The position numbers were made by a program, and so were the translations under genes. From assembly GCA_045660125.1 (NCBI GenBank), contig JAZRDG010000018.1, positions 1-29,779 on the forward strand: 29,779 nucleotides of DNA, written 5' to 3'. This document shows, piece after piece, positions 15,642 to 23,144 of this stretch. The notes under the pieces were generated by a model. The model had not been told where the DNA came from and did not search any database. It saw nothing but the letters and a program-made list of their open reading frames with translations. The stretch comes from SVQP01 sp045660125 (GTDB taxonomy: Bacteria; Bacillota; Clostridia; Oscillospirales; CAG-272). Each line of letters opens with the position of its first letter. Within the stretch, counting starts at the first letter, position 1.

Positions 15642-17147
15642 TCAATCTTTCTTTTTGCTCTCTTTTGACCAAAGAATATCCTTGCGGATGCGCTTTTTGG
15701 TCAGCTTCCAGTTTTTTTCAAACATATCCGCAAACCAAGCGTACTCTCGCTCCAGCTGCGCAATATACTCTCTTGAGGTGGTATCCTCTGCGGGGATCTC
15801 TCCCACGCGATGCTGCAAGGCGTGCACTCTTGCGCGCAAGCCGTTAATTTCACCGTCAGCCTGCTCGTTTTGCTGCTGCACCTGGGCAATTTCATCATCC
15901 TTTTGTGCAAGCTTTTGCTCATAGGATGCAATCAAGCTCTCGCGCTTTTCGGCAAATCTTTGCTCGCACTGCTCAAAATACACAGCCGACAGCTTTTGCG
16001 CCTCGCGGTCAACCGACTTTTGCAGCGTTTCTGCCGCGTTGCGCATTTGCTGCGCATTGCGCTCAAGCATCTTGTTCTGCTCCTCCAGCGCCAGCAAATA
16101 TTCCTCCAAGGACGCCTGCGACTCGTGCGCACGCGCCTTGAGCTGCTCCAGCTTTTCGCGTCTTGCCTGCTCGGCAGCCTCCTGCCGCGCCATCTCCTCG
16201 GCAAGATATCGCTGCTCCAGCGTCTTGCCCGACTCGCTGCCGTACTTGTACGCAAGGAACGAGGTCAGGGCAACCAGCTCGTCGATCTCGCTTTCCAAAG
16301 CGTCCTCAAACGGCTTTTGCTCCACGTTTTTGTGCTCGATCGTATAGCCGTCACCCTCGTACGCGACCAGATAATCGTACAGCTCGACCGCATACTTGAA
16401 GTTGTTATCCATACGCAGCACGTTGGTTCTGGTAATGGGCGGCGAGATCATGGGCGCTTTGGCAACCTCCTTCATCAAGGGGGTCATGAGCAGCATATTG
16501 GTGATCACGCGGATCGCCTCCACGCGCTCAAGCATGGTGCTCTTGCCCTGCTCTGTCAGAGCGTACGGGTCAGACTTTGCCTGCTCGCAAAAGCGCAGCT
16601 CCAGCTCGACCGTGCGCTTGCCCATCAGCACGGTTTTGTGCGTATTCAGCTCGGCATGGTAGTTGTTTCCCAGCTCGGCGATCTTGGAATAGCGCATTTC
16701 CACAAAATCGCTCATAAAGGTCAAAAGCAGATACAGGAATCTGTTTTCATAGACCGTGTAATTGCTGGTATTTTCGGTGATATAGATCCTGTCCGGGATC
16801 AGCATCTCGCCCTCGTCGGGCAGGTGCGTGATCATTTCGCTGTGTCGCGCCAGGTGCTCGACCGAATCGCGCGAGACCTTTTTGGCTTTGCCGATATCCA
16901 CCGTCTCGCCCTCGCGGCGAATGAACTGTCGCTCTTCCTTGATCGCCTTTTCCACGTAAGGAAGATGCGTTTCGATAAACTCCACCCAATCCTGCTCGAT
17001 ATGGCAGATGGTACGGTGGGCGCAAAGCGCATCCGCACCGTTGGGCGCACGCTTGATTGCCGCTGTAAAGCGACGGCTTTGATCATTCTTTGCGGTTTCG
17101 GCGCGCAGCTGCTTTAAGGCGCGATAGTATATATCCAGCTCGTGCAT
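15642..17147 (-). CDS. DUF2357 (McrC N-domain-like) protein with long coiled coil
   Basis: 501 residues. The N-terminal half shows DUF2357 features: TENTSNYTVYENRFLYLLL (near 128-145) and the later TRTNVLRMDNNFKYAVELY block. In McrC this domain docks on the McrB ring and stimulates hydrolysis. McrC proteins normally end in a PD-(D/E)xK nuclease; here the C-terminal half (about 310-470) is instead a Glu/Gln/Ala-rich coiled coil ending in a basic tail, and I see no nuclease motif. No membrane segment is evident. I infer the activator or adaptor of the two flanking ATPases. The ATG at 17147 has GAAAGGA eight bases upstream; an ATG at 17156 abuts the site. The 18 bases over this start also occur at the transglutaminase gene. 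Confidence 0.8.
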   Translation of the reverse strand: MHELDIYYRALKQLRAETAKNDQSRRFTAAIKRAPNGADALCAHRTICHIEQDWVEFIETHLPYVEKAIKEERQFIRREGETVDIGKAKKVSRDSVEHLARHSEMITHLPDEGEMLIPDRIYITENTSNYTVYENRFLYLLLTFMSDFVEMRYSKIAELGNNYHAELNTHKTVLMGKRTVELELRFCEQAKSDPYALTEQGKSTMLERVEAIRVITNMLLMTPLMKEVAKAPMISPPITRTNVLRMDNNFKYAVELYDYLVAYEGDGYTIEHKNVEQKPFEDALESEIDELVALTSFLAYKYGSESGKTLEQRYLAEEMARQEAAEQARREKLEQLKARAHESQASLEEYLLALEEQNKMLERNAQQMRNAAETLQKSVDREAQKLSAVYFEQCEQRFAEKRESLIASYEQKLAQKDDEIAQVQQQNEQADGEINGLRARVHALQHRVGEIPAEDTTSREYIAQLEREYAWFADMFEKNWKLTKKRIRKDILWSKESKKKD

Positions 17148-17185
17148 CTCGGACATCCTTTCATAAAAAATTTCAATTGCGGTGC

Positions 17186-17287
17186 GCCCCGCCCAGATCC
17201 TTCACGTCGCCTCTTCCTTCGTTGTCATCCTCGAGCGAAGCGAAGGATCTCGAAGGAAGAGGCTCGTTCGAGGATGACAGGCGGGGC
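17186..17287. repeat. Compound inverted-repeat element (GTCATCCTCGAGCGAAG type)
   Basis: Between the first ATPase gene and the DUF2357 gene four complementary pairs are packed in about 100 bases: GCCCCGCC 17186-17193 with 17280-17287; AGATCCTTC near 17195-17203 with 17242-17250; GCCTCTTCCTTCG 17209-17221 with 17251-17263; TGTCATCCTCGA 17223-17234 with 17268-17279. The inner three second arms come in the same order as their first arms, so they cannot all nest and alternative folds compete. TGTCATCCT-GAGCGAAGCGAAGGATCT-like elements are dispersed repeats in many bacterial genomes (recall, not searched). Confidence 0.75.
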
Positions 17288-17289
17288 AG

Positions 17290-17305
17290 TTGCGCGTCAG
17301 CGCAA
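17290..17305. repeat. Single hairpin of the TTGCGC module
   Basis: TTGCGC (17290-17295), GTCA, GCGCAA (17300-17305), identical to the first hairpin of the array at 14046-14061. It lies one base after the stop of ATPase copy 1, as an array hairpin also lies one base after the stop of copy 2. Confidence 0.8.
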
Positions 17306-17306
17306 C

Positions 17307-18608
17307 TTACGCCGCTCTCTCGAATCTGCGCAAGTATTCCTTGCACAGCTTCATGCGGTCATAACCGAACAATTCGTCAAGGTAATTGCAAAGCCCCTGT
17401 ACGCTGTTGCGCACGTAAATGGGGTTCTGCGCCTCCAGCTTTCTGAACACCTTTTTGGACAGGATATCGTCCAGCGCATCCAGCTCGTCGCCGCCGCAGG
17501 CAAGGTACACGGGAATGTACTGCTTGATCTGCTTCATAATTCTGTTACCGAACGTGATCTTGAATTTATCGATCATGTACGCGTCAAGCTTTTTGAGCCT
17601 TCTCGCGTTTCTCGCGGTCATGCCGTATTCCTTTTGCGCACGAGCCACCATGGCGTCAAACTGATCCGCCGAGATGCGCACCTGCTTTGCGGGAGCGGCT
17701 TCAAAGAACTGCGTCTTTCGATCAAGGTTAATGACCATGGCACGGTCATACACCTTATCCGAAATGGCAAAGGTGGAGTCGTCGTTGTTTGCCGTGCCCA
17801 CGAACCACATATTGGGAGGCAGCTTGAGTCTGCCGCCCTTGAGCAGCGCGGGGTCACCCTTTTGCACGTCCGAGACCACGTCAATGTATCTCTTTTCGGG
17901 GTCGGGCAATTCAAGCAGCGAGAGGAATTCTGCAAAGTAGTACTCTACGCGTGCGATGTTCATCTCATCCAGCACGGTCACGTACATATCCCGGCTGTAA
18001 TTTGCCTCGTACATTTTCTGGAGCAGCAGAGTTTCATTAAACTTACCCGTAAACTCGTTATAGTAACCGATCATGTCGGTACGCTCTTTCCACATGGGCT
18101 GAATGGGCACGATGACAGAGGGATTGCCGATAAACTCACCAAACGCATATGCCAGCGAGGTCTTACCCGTACCCGACATACCCTGCATGACCAGGATATG
18201 GCTGACGCCGAGGTTGGAGATAAAGCGGCGGATATCCGAGATATCGTAGTAAAGTCCCAAATTACCTGCCGCGTACGCGCGGAAGCTTTCGCAAAAGCTT
18301 GCCAGCGTCACCTTGGGGTCATGATTGGGCGCTGCATACTTTTTCATAATGCTGTCGGTACGCGCCAGCATGAAAAATCTGCTCTCGCCATCCGCTCTTT
18401 CGGGGGTCTCGGGCGTGGTTTTGCCTGTTCCCTTGCCGCCCTTTTCCTTGCCGTCCTCACTTTCGGGGGCTACGACCTGCACGCGAGAGGAATCCGCTCG
18501 CAGCACCGCGATCACCAGCCAGGCAATCAGCGCAAGCACCACAAGCACGTACAAACCGATTGCAGTTCTGGAAGACAGCAGCTCCCACAAAAACTGTAAA
18601 AGCAACAT
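17307..18608 (-). CDS. Membrane-anchored McrB-like AAA+ ATPase, copy 1
   Basis: 433 residues. One N-terminal membrane segment (about 15-36) and a short charged linker precede a cytosolic AAA module: Walker A 143-151, Walker B 210-217, sensor region 271-278, candidate arginine finger Arg289. From residue 59 on the protein matches copy 2 (14150-15601) except for two residues, while the N-terminal anchors are unrelated in sequence. The DNA of the shared part differs at many silent sites. The start has AAAGGAG nine bases upstream. It follows the zinc-ribbon gene by 26 bases. The two copies may form a mixed ring around the DUF2357 partner (inference). Confidence 0.9.
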   Translation of the reverse strand: MLLLQFLWELLSSRTAIGLYVLVVLALIAWLVIAVLRADSSRVQVVAPESEDGKEKGGKGTGKTTPETPERADGESRFFMLARTDSIMKKYAAPNHDPKVTLASFCESFRAYAAGNLGLYYDISDIRRFISNLGVSHILVMQGMSGTGKTSLAYAFGEFIGNPSVIVPIQPMWKERTDMIGYYNEFTGKFNETLLLQKMYEANYSRDMYVTVLDEMNIARVEYYFAEFLSLLELPDPEKRYIDVVSDVQKGDPALLKGGRLKLPPNMWFVGTANNDDSTFAISDKVYDRAMVINLDRKTQFFEAAPAKQVRISADQFDAMVARAQKEYGMTARNARRLKKLDAYMIDKFKITFGNRIMKQIKQYIPVYLACGGDELDALDDILSKKVFRKLEAQNPIYVRNSVQGLCNYLDELFGYDRMKLCKEYLRRFERAA

Positions 18609-18634
18609 AGTCGTTTTCTCCTTTCGGCAAGAAT

Positions 18635-20320
18635 TCAGATCAGATCCATCGAGGCAAGCACCTCAAAGGTCAAAGGCAAACGCTCGCGGCCTGCCGTGCG
18701 ATCAAGCAGCGCGGACAGGATCTCGCCCTCCTCGGCATCGGCAACGGCACGCAGCTGCGCACCGCATGCAGGCAGGATGACGGCAGCCATGCCGTTATCA
18801 AACGCATCGCTCTGCTTGCCACCCGTGGCAAGGAACACCGCGGTATATTTTTCAAACATGCGCAGCGTGCGGTTGGACAGGCGCGCACCGCCTGCCTCGA
18901 TCATGCGCTGCTCCAGCAGATCGATCACGCCCCACAGCTCATCGGACAAAAAATACTCGTTCTCGGCAGCAGCCACCGCTCTTTGCAGTGCGTCCACCGA
19001 AACGCTGAGCGCCTGTGCGCCCTCGGCACTCTCGGGCGGAAACGCTCTGCCCGAATTGCGCAGATATACGGCTGCCGTATAACGCGCGGTGTCACCGCCC
19101 ACGGTGGGAACGCTGTCGCGCTCGGACAAAACGCCCATGACCCACAGGTTGGGAGAGAGCACGAGCTTGCCCTCAAAAATGCCCTCAGGGATCTTGCCCG
19201 CTTGCTCACCGCACTCGCCCAGATACAGGGCGGCATTGCCCTCGGGCACGCCAAAATAGGGGGAAAGGGGCGAGAATACCGCATCCACGGCATCTGCGCC
19301 AATATTGCCAACGCCTGCAAAGCAGACGTTCTTGGGGCTAAATCTTGCAGTATACAGCGCCTTGGCAAACGCGGTATGCGTCAGCTGACCGCTCTCGCCG
19401 TTGCGCTCCAGCAGCACGCGGGCAATGCTGCCCTCGGCTTTGCCGTCCTCGCGCTCGGGGCAGATAAACTGCTCGGCACGCACGCCAAAGGCACGCGAAA
19501 GGTTATCAAAAATGCTTGCGCTATCCAAAGCACCCGCGCTGCAAAGCAGCATACGGGATGCCGACATGGCAGACAGAATGCGGCGCACGCTTTCCTCGTC
19601 ATATTCCCACAAAAACGGGATGAGCGCACCGAACAGCTCCGCACAAGTAATCTCGCTTGCGGGCACGGGCATTGCATACTCCCCGCGCTGCGCCTCCAGC
19701 TGCACAAGCGCCTCGTAAGAAACGCCCTGCTCGCCCATGGCGGTTTTGACCTGCTCCACGGTCTGCTCCTGCACGGGAGCTTGTGCCGCCTGCTCGTCCT
19801 GCGCGGATTGCGCGGACTGTACGGGCTCTGCTTGCAGTCCCTCTCCCTTTTTGAGATACACGCGCCACTTGATCATGCGCACGATCATGACGATCGCCAG
19901 CACGCTTGCAATCACCAAAAGTCCCAGCGCGCCCAAGAACTCCAGCGCGCGCACGACGTATTCGATAGTCTGATCGGTATAGACGTCATTGCCAAACAGG
20001 TTGATGACAGAACCAATGCTGCCGCTGAGCATATCACCGATCAGGCTGCCGATCATAGAGCCCACGCCGATAAAGGCAAGGTCCAGGCAAAGCAGCAGAT
20101 CGATAAAGTCCAGCACGCCGATCGGGATCAGCATAAACAGCGCCCTCTTCCAGCGCTTATGCTTGGCTTCCAGCTTTTTGCGCACCTTTTCCTGCTTTTT
20201 TTGCTGGGCTGCGCTGCGCTTTTCCATTTCCACAGGGTCTGCTATGAGCAGCTCGTGGCAAAAAACGCAAAACTTTTTGCCGTCCTGATTACTCGTTCCG
20301 CACTTTCTGCAAATTGTCAT
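18635..20320 (-). CDS. Zinc-ribbon membrane protein with degenerate AAA module
   Basis: 561 residues. A zinc ribbon is formed by Cys4, Cys7, Cys18 and Cys21 (CRKC and CVFC). A basic helix and two hydrophobic stretches (about 59-92 and 127-150) follow, then an Ala/Gln-rich linker. Residues about 222-561 align by eye with the AAA modules of the two ATPases downstream, but every catalytic site is lost: SAGALDSAS (261-269) replaces GMSGTGKTS, CFAGVGN replaces VLDEMN, and GVLSERDS replaces GTANNDDS. The C-terminal FEKYTAVFLATGG still matches IKQYIPVYLACGG of the active copies. I infer a non-hydrolysing subunit or membrane scaffold. It is the first gene of the operon; its start has AAAGGAAG upstream and a consensus promoter 50 bases away. 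Confidence 0.8.
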   Translation of the reverse strand: MTICRKCGTSNQDGKKFCVFCHELLIADPVEMEKRSAAQQKKQEKVRKKLEAKHKRWKRALFMLIPIGVLDFIDLLLCLDLAFIGVGSMIGSLIGDMLSGSIGSVINLFGNDVYTDQTIEYVVRALEFLGALGLLVIASVLAIVMIVRMIKWRVYLKKGEGLQAEPVQSAQSAQDEQAAQAPVQEQTVEQVKTAMGEQGVSYEALVQLEAQRGEYAMPVPASEITCAELFGALIPFLWEYDEESVRRILSAMSASRMLLCSAGALDSASIFDNLSRAFGVRAEQFICPEREDGKAEGSIARVLLERNGESGQLTHTAFAKALYTARFSPKNVCFAGVGNIGADAVDAVFSPLSPYFGVPEGNAALYLGECGEQAGKIPEGIFEGKLVLSPNLWVMGVLSERDSVPTVGGDTARYTAAVYLRNSGRAFPPESAEGAQALSVSVDALQRAVAAAENEYFLSDELWGVIDLLEQRMIEAGGARLSNRTLRMFEKYTAVFLATGGKQSDAFDNGMAAVILPACGAQLRAVADAEEGEILSALLDRTAGRERLPLTFEVLASMDLI

Positions 20321-20372
20321 ATCTCTAAACTTCCTTTCGGAGAATTTCTACATTAAAGTTATAGTTAATAAT

Positions 20373-20401
20373 ATTATACCACATACGCAAGGGCGCGTCA
20401 A
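20373..20401 (-). promoter_or_regulatory. Sigma-A promoter of the AAA/transglutaminase operon
   Basis: On the - strand, -35 TTGACG (20396-20401) and -10 TATAAT (20373-20378) are separated by exactly 17 bases. Transcription would start near 20366, giving a leader of about 45 bases before the zinc-ribbon gene. The hexamers and spacing are identical to those of the divergent promoter at 20477-20505. Confidence 0.85.
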
Positions 20402-20476
20402 TGTGCGAGGTGGACAAAACAGGCTTGCCCGATTTGTACATAGTGCAAATGGATTTTTCAAGTTTCGGCAAGCACC

Positions 20477-20505
20477 TTGACGGCAGAGCGATTATTTGTT
20501 ATAAT
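20477..20505 (+). promoter_or_regulatory. Sigma-A promoter of the membrane protein/polyferredoxin operon
   Basis: -35 TTGACG (20477-20482), 17-base spacer, -10 TATAAT (20500-20505), about 30 bases upstream of the ribosome binding site of the gene at 20542. It is divergent from the promoter at 20373-20401, with about 75 bases between the two -35 boxes that could hold a shared operator; none is obvious. Confidence 0.87.
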
Positions 20506-20541
20506 GATAGGTGATAGATTCTTAGAAACAAGGAGATTTTT

Positions 20542-21339
20542 ATGTCCGATAAGACTGCCTGTATTCTGCGACGCACCGCGGGCATTGTGCTTGCTTGCCT
20601 GGCAGTGATCTGCGCGATTGCGTGCTCGGTTGCCTGCGTGCAGATTTATCGCAGCGGTGACCGCCCCTTCACGCCCGAGAGCATTGGCGCGGCGTGGAAA
20701 AGCATCGCAATATTTTTCTACTTGACGGTTGCGTTTGCCATTGGCACGGGCGTGCTGCATTTGCTGTATCCCGCACCTGTGCGCAAGCAAAAGGGCGTTG
20801 TTTTCCCCGAGCTGCGCCTTGCCAAGGTCAAGGCAAGACTTGGCAGAAAGCAATATTCCGACAAGCTGCTTTTGCCGCTGGTCAAGCATGAGATCTACCT
20901 GAAATCCATGCGCATCACAGCCGTTGCCGTTTGCTTGCTCAGCGCCGCATATCCCTTATTCTACTTGAACAATATGGATAATTTCACCTCGATCGACACG
21001 CTGCTGAACGCGCAGGTGATCGATGCCGTGATCCCCTCGCTCTGCTTTGCGGCAGCCGCGCTGGGATACTGCTATGCAGTCAGACTTCTCTCGGATATCA
21101 GCTGCGAGAACGCCATTCTTTACGCCAAGGCGATCATGCTGCTCCCTGCCCCCGCTGCTGAGAAAAAGCCGAGCGGCAAGCAGGAAAAGGGCTTGCCTGC
21201 TTACACAACTTTTGTCTTGCGCGCGGTGCTGCTGACCGCTGCCATCGTCATGATCGTTCTGGGTATTTTCAACGGCGGCATGAACGACGTGCTGCAAAAA
21301 GCCATTAAAATCTGCACCGAATGCATTGGATTGGGGTGA
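20542..21339 (+). CDS. Unknown multi-pass membrane protein
   Basis: 265 residues, family not recognised. Hydrophobic segments lie near 12-35, 52-76, 123-145, 155-185 and 228-248, so about five membrane spans. There is a basic loop between spans 2 and 3 (KVKARLGRKQY), and Cys occurs in the first span and near the C-terminus (ICTECIGLG). The ribosome binding site is AAGGAG. The gene ends four bases before the polyferredoxin/thioredoxin fusion and shares its promoter, so it is probably a partner in that membrane redox unit, for example a cytochrome-like or quinone-linked subunit; I see no haem motif to support this. Confidence 0.8.
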   Translation: MSDKTACILRRTAGIVLACLAVICAIACSVACVQIYRSGDRPFTPESIGAAWKSIAIFFYLTVAFAIGTGVLHLLYPAPVRKQKGVVFPELRLAKVKARLGRKQYSDKLLLPLVKHEIYLKSMRITAVAVCLLSAAYPLFYLNNMDNFTSIDTLLNAQVIDAVIPSLCFAAAALGYCYAVRLLSDISCENAILYAKAIMLLPAPAAEKKPSGKQEKGLPAYTTFVLRAVLLTAAIVMIVLGIFNGGMNDVLQKAIKICTECIGLG

Positions 21340-21343
21340 TCGT

Positions 21344-22900
21344 ATGAGCAAGAAAAACATTTTTTTGACGCTGAAAGATAAGCTCGTCGCGCTCATTCCG
21401 ACCAAGAGAAGACTGATCCAGCTTTACGCCGCGCTGCTGACCAACGCCAACGTCAAGGGCTTTGTGACGGGTCAGATCTACAAAGGACCTCTGAAAAACG
21501 TGTGCACTCCCGGTCTGAACTGCTATTCCTGCCCGGGCGCTGCAGGCGCGTGCCCCTTGGGATCCTTGCAAAACGCGCTGGCATCCTCGGGTGCGCGCGT
21601 GCCGTTTTACATCTTCGGCATCATTTTACTGTACGGCTTGCTGCTGGGTCGCTGGATCTGCGGCTTCCTTTGCCCGTTCGGACTGATCCAAGAACTCCTA
21701 CATAAGATAAAGACGCCAAAAATCAGAAAAAGTTCCGCCACTCGCGTATTTTCTTACTTAAAATACGTAATTTTGGCACTTTTCACAATTGCGCTGCCCT
21801 TAATTTATGCACTTCGCGACTTCCCTCTGCCCGCATTTTGCAAATACATTTGCCCTGCCGGCACGCTGGAGGGCGCGATGGGCCTGCTTGCCAACCGCGC
21901 AAACACCGAGCTTTTGCCCATGCTCGGCCCGCTTTTCACTTGGAAATTCGTGGTCCTTGCGGCAATTGTGATCGGCAGCATCTTCCTGTACCGCTTTTTC
22001 TGCCGTTTTCTGTGCCCCTTGGGTGCGCTTTACGGCCTGTTCAATAAGATCTCGCTTCTGGGCATCAAGCTTGATAAGCCCAAGTGTACCGATTGCGGCG
22101 CGTGCCAAGCCAAGTGTAAGATGGACATTCGCCACGTAGGTGACGTGGAGTGCATCAGCTGCGGCGAGTGCATGTCCGCCTGCCCCACGGGCGCGATCAC
22201 ATGGAAGGGCTCGAGATTCGTGCTGCCGCCGAGTGAAATTGACGGCAAACCCACCGCTCCCGACCTGACCAAGAAATACGCAAAGCGCCGCAAGACGCTG
22301 AAAATTACGGCAATTGCGCTGATGATCAGCGTGCTGCTGGGTGCATTGGTGTATTTTAACTTGATTTACAAGGACCCCGCTGCACAGCAGCCGCAACCGC
22401 CCACACCGCCCACGGAGGACCAGACAGACACCGACACGCCTGCAGTACCGCTTGGCAATAAGGTTGGCGAGCTTTGCTATGACGTGACCGCGCCCATCAT
22501 TGACGCGACCGGCGTGACCGAGCAGAGCGTAACGCTCTCGGAGCTGCGCGGCAAGGTTGTGGTCATCAACTTCTGGGGCACATGGTGCGGCCCTTGCGTG
22601 GCTGAGCTGCCGCATTTTGACGACGTGGCAAGAGAATATGCGGATTCGGTGACCGTTGTGGCGTTCCACACAGCATACGGCAACGAAAAGGCAGGCGACT
22701 ATATCGCGCAGAATTACGCTGACTCGTCTATCGTGTTTGCTTTGGATCAAGGTGAAGCGTTTTACGCAACGCTGGGCGGCCTGAGCACGTACCCCATGAC
22801 CGTGATCGTGGACGCTAACGGCGTGATCACAACCAAGGTCATGAACCCCATGACCCACGAAGAGCTCACGGCAGCCGTCGAGAGCGCCCTCACCAATTAA
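21344..22900 (+). CDS. Membrane polyferredoxin (NapH/NosR-like) fused to TlpA-type thioredoxin
   Basis: 518 residues. Residues 1-290 resemble the NapH/NosR membrane 4Fe-4S proteins: an N-terminal CTPGLNCYSCPGA block with CPLG, membrane helices flanking CGFLCPFG, CKYICPAG and CRFLCPLG, then two ferredoxin clusters (CTDCGACQAKC and CISCGECMSACP). A further helix (about 307-330) leads through a Pro/Thr/Asp-rich linker to a TlpA/ResA-like domain with WCGPC in FWGTWCGPCVAELP. I infer electron flow from the cytosol through Fe-S clusters across the membrane to the outside thioredoxin-like active site, to reduce extracellular disulfides. The ATG at 21344 has GGGGTG six bases upstream; an in-frame TTG at 21326 overlaps the preceding gene. 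A terminator follows at 23087-23124. Confidence 0.9.
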   Translation: MSKKNIFLTLKDKLVALIPTKRRLIQLYAALLTNANVKGFVTGQIYKGPLKNVCTPGLNCYSCPGAAGACPLGSLQNALASSGARVPFYIFGIILLYGLLLGRWICGFLCPFGLIQELLHKIKTPKIRKSSATRVFSYLKYVILALFTIALPLIYALRDFPLPAFCKYICPAGTLEGAMGLLANRANTELLPMLGPLFTWKFVVLAAIVIGSIFLYRFFCRFLCPLGALYGLFNKISLLGIKLDKPKCTDCGACQAKCKMDIRHVGDVECISCGECMSACPTGAITWKGSRFVLPPSEIDGKPTAPDLTKKYAKRRKTLKITAIALMISVLLGALVYFNLIYKDPAAQQPQPPTPPTEDQTDTDTPAVPLGNKVGELCYDVTAPIIDATGVTEQSVTLSELRGKVVVINFWGTWCGPCVAELPHFDDVAREYADSVTVVAFHTAYGNEKAGDYIAQNYADSSIVFALDQGEAFYATLGGLSTYPMTVIVDANGVITTKVMNPMTHEELTAAVESALTN

Positions 22901-22926
22901 AACAACCTCATTTTGAGAGTTTTTGC

Positions 22927-23054
22927 GTCGCTTTTTGCAAAAAGCGACCGCAGTCGAGGGCGCGCAGCCCTCGTCGCCTCCGCAGAGGCGAAACTTCTCA
23001 TTCGCCGTTCTTTTTGGTACTTTTTCTTGCGGCTACATAGCCAAGAAAAAGTAC
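22927..23054. repeat. Left part of a hairpin-repeat mosaic
   Basis: No gene is seen between 22901 and 23415. The left part holds a perfect 22-base palindrome (22927-22948, GTCGCTTTTTG core), CGAGGGC 22955-22961 with 22967-22973, CGCCTC 22975-22980 with 22985-22990, and a long stem GTACTTTTTCTTG 23017-23029 with 23042-23054. The last hairpin recurs in inverted orientation, with small changes, at 23145-23182. Confidence 0.8.
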
Positions 23055-23086
23055 GGAAACAATTTTCACACATTTCACCACAACAA

Positions 23087-23124
23087 AAGGGAGTTACCAT
23101 TACAGGCAGCTCCCTTATTTTTTT
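23087..23124 (+). terminator. Intrinsic terminator of the polyferredoxin operon
   Basis: AAGGGAG (23087-23093) pairs with CTCCCTT (23110-23116), followed by TTATTTTTTT. It lies about 190 bases after the stop, beyond the first repeat modules, so those modules are transcribed in the 3' end of the mRNA. Confidence 0.8.
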
Positions 23125-23144
23125 GCATTGAGCGAACTCTCTCC

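Noticed and set aside
14150..18608. The McrB-like and DUF2357 genes as an ordinary McrBC restriction system
   Set aside because: No nuclease motif, no DNA-binding N-domain, membrane anchors on the ATPases, and operon linkage to surface proteins.
17307..18608. ATPase copy 1 as an assembly duplicate of copy 2
   Set aside because: The copies differ at many silent sites, have different N-terminal anchors and different flanks, so they are real paralogues rather than a repeated read segment.
20401..20476. A shared operator between the two divergent promoters
   Set aside because: No clear dyad or direct repeat was visible in this stretch.
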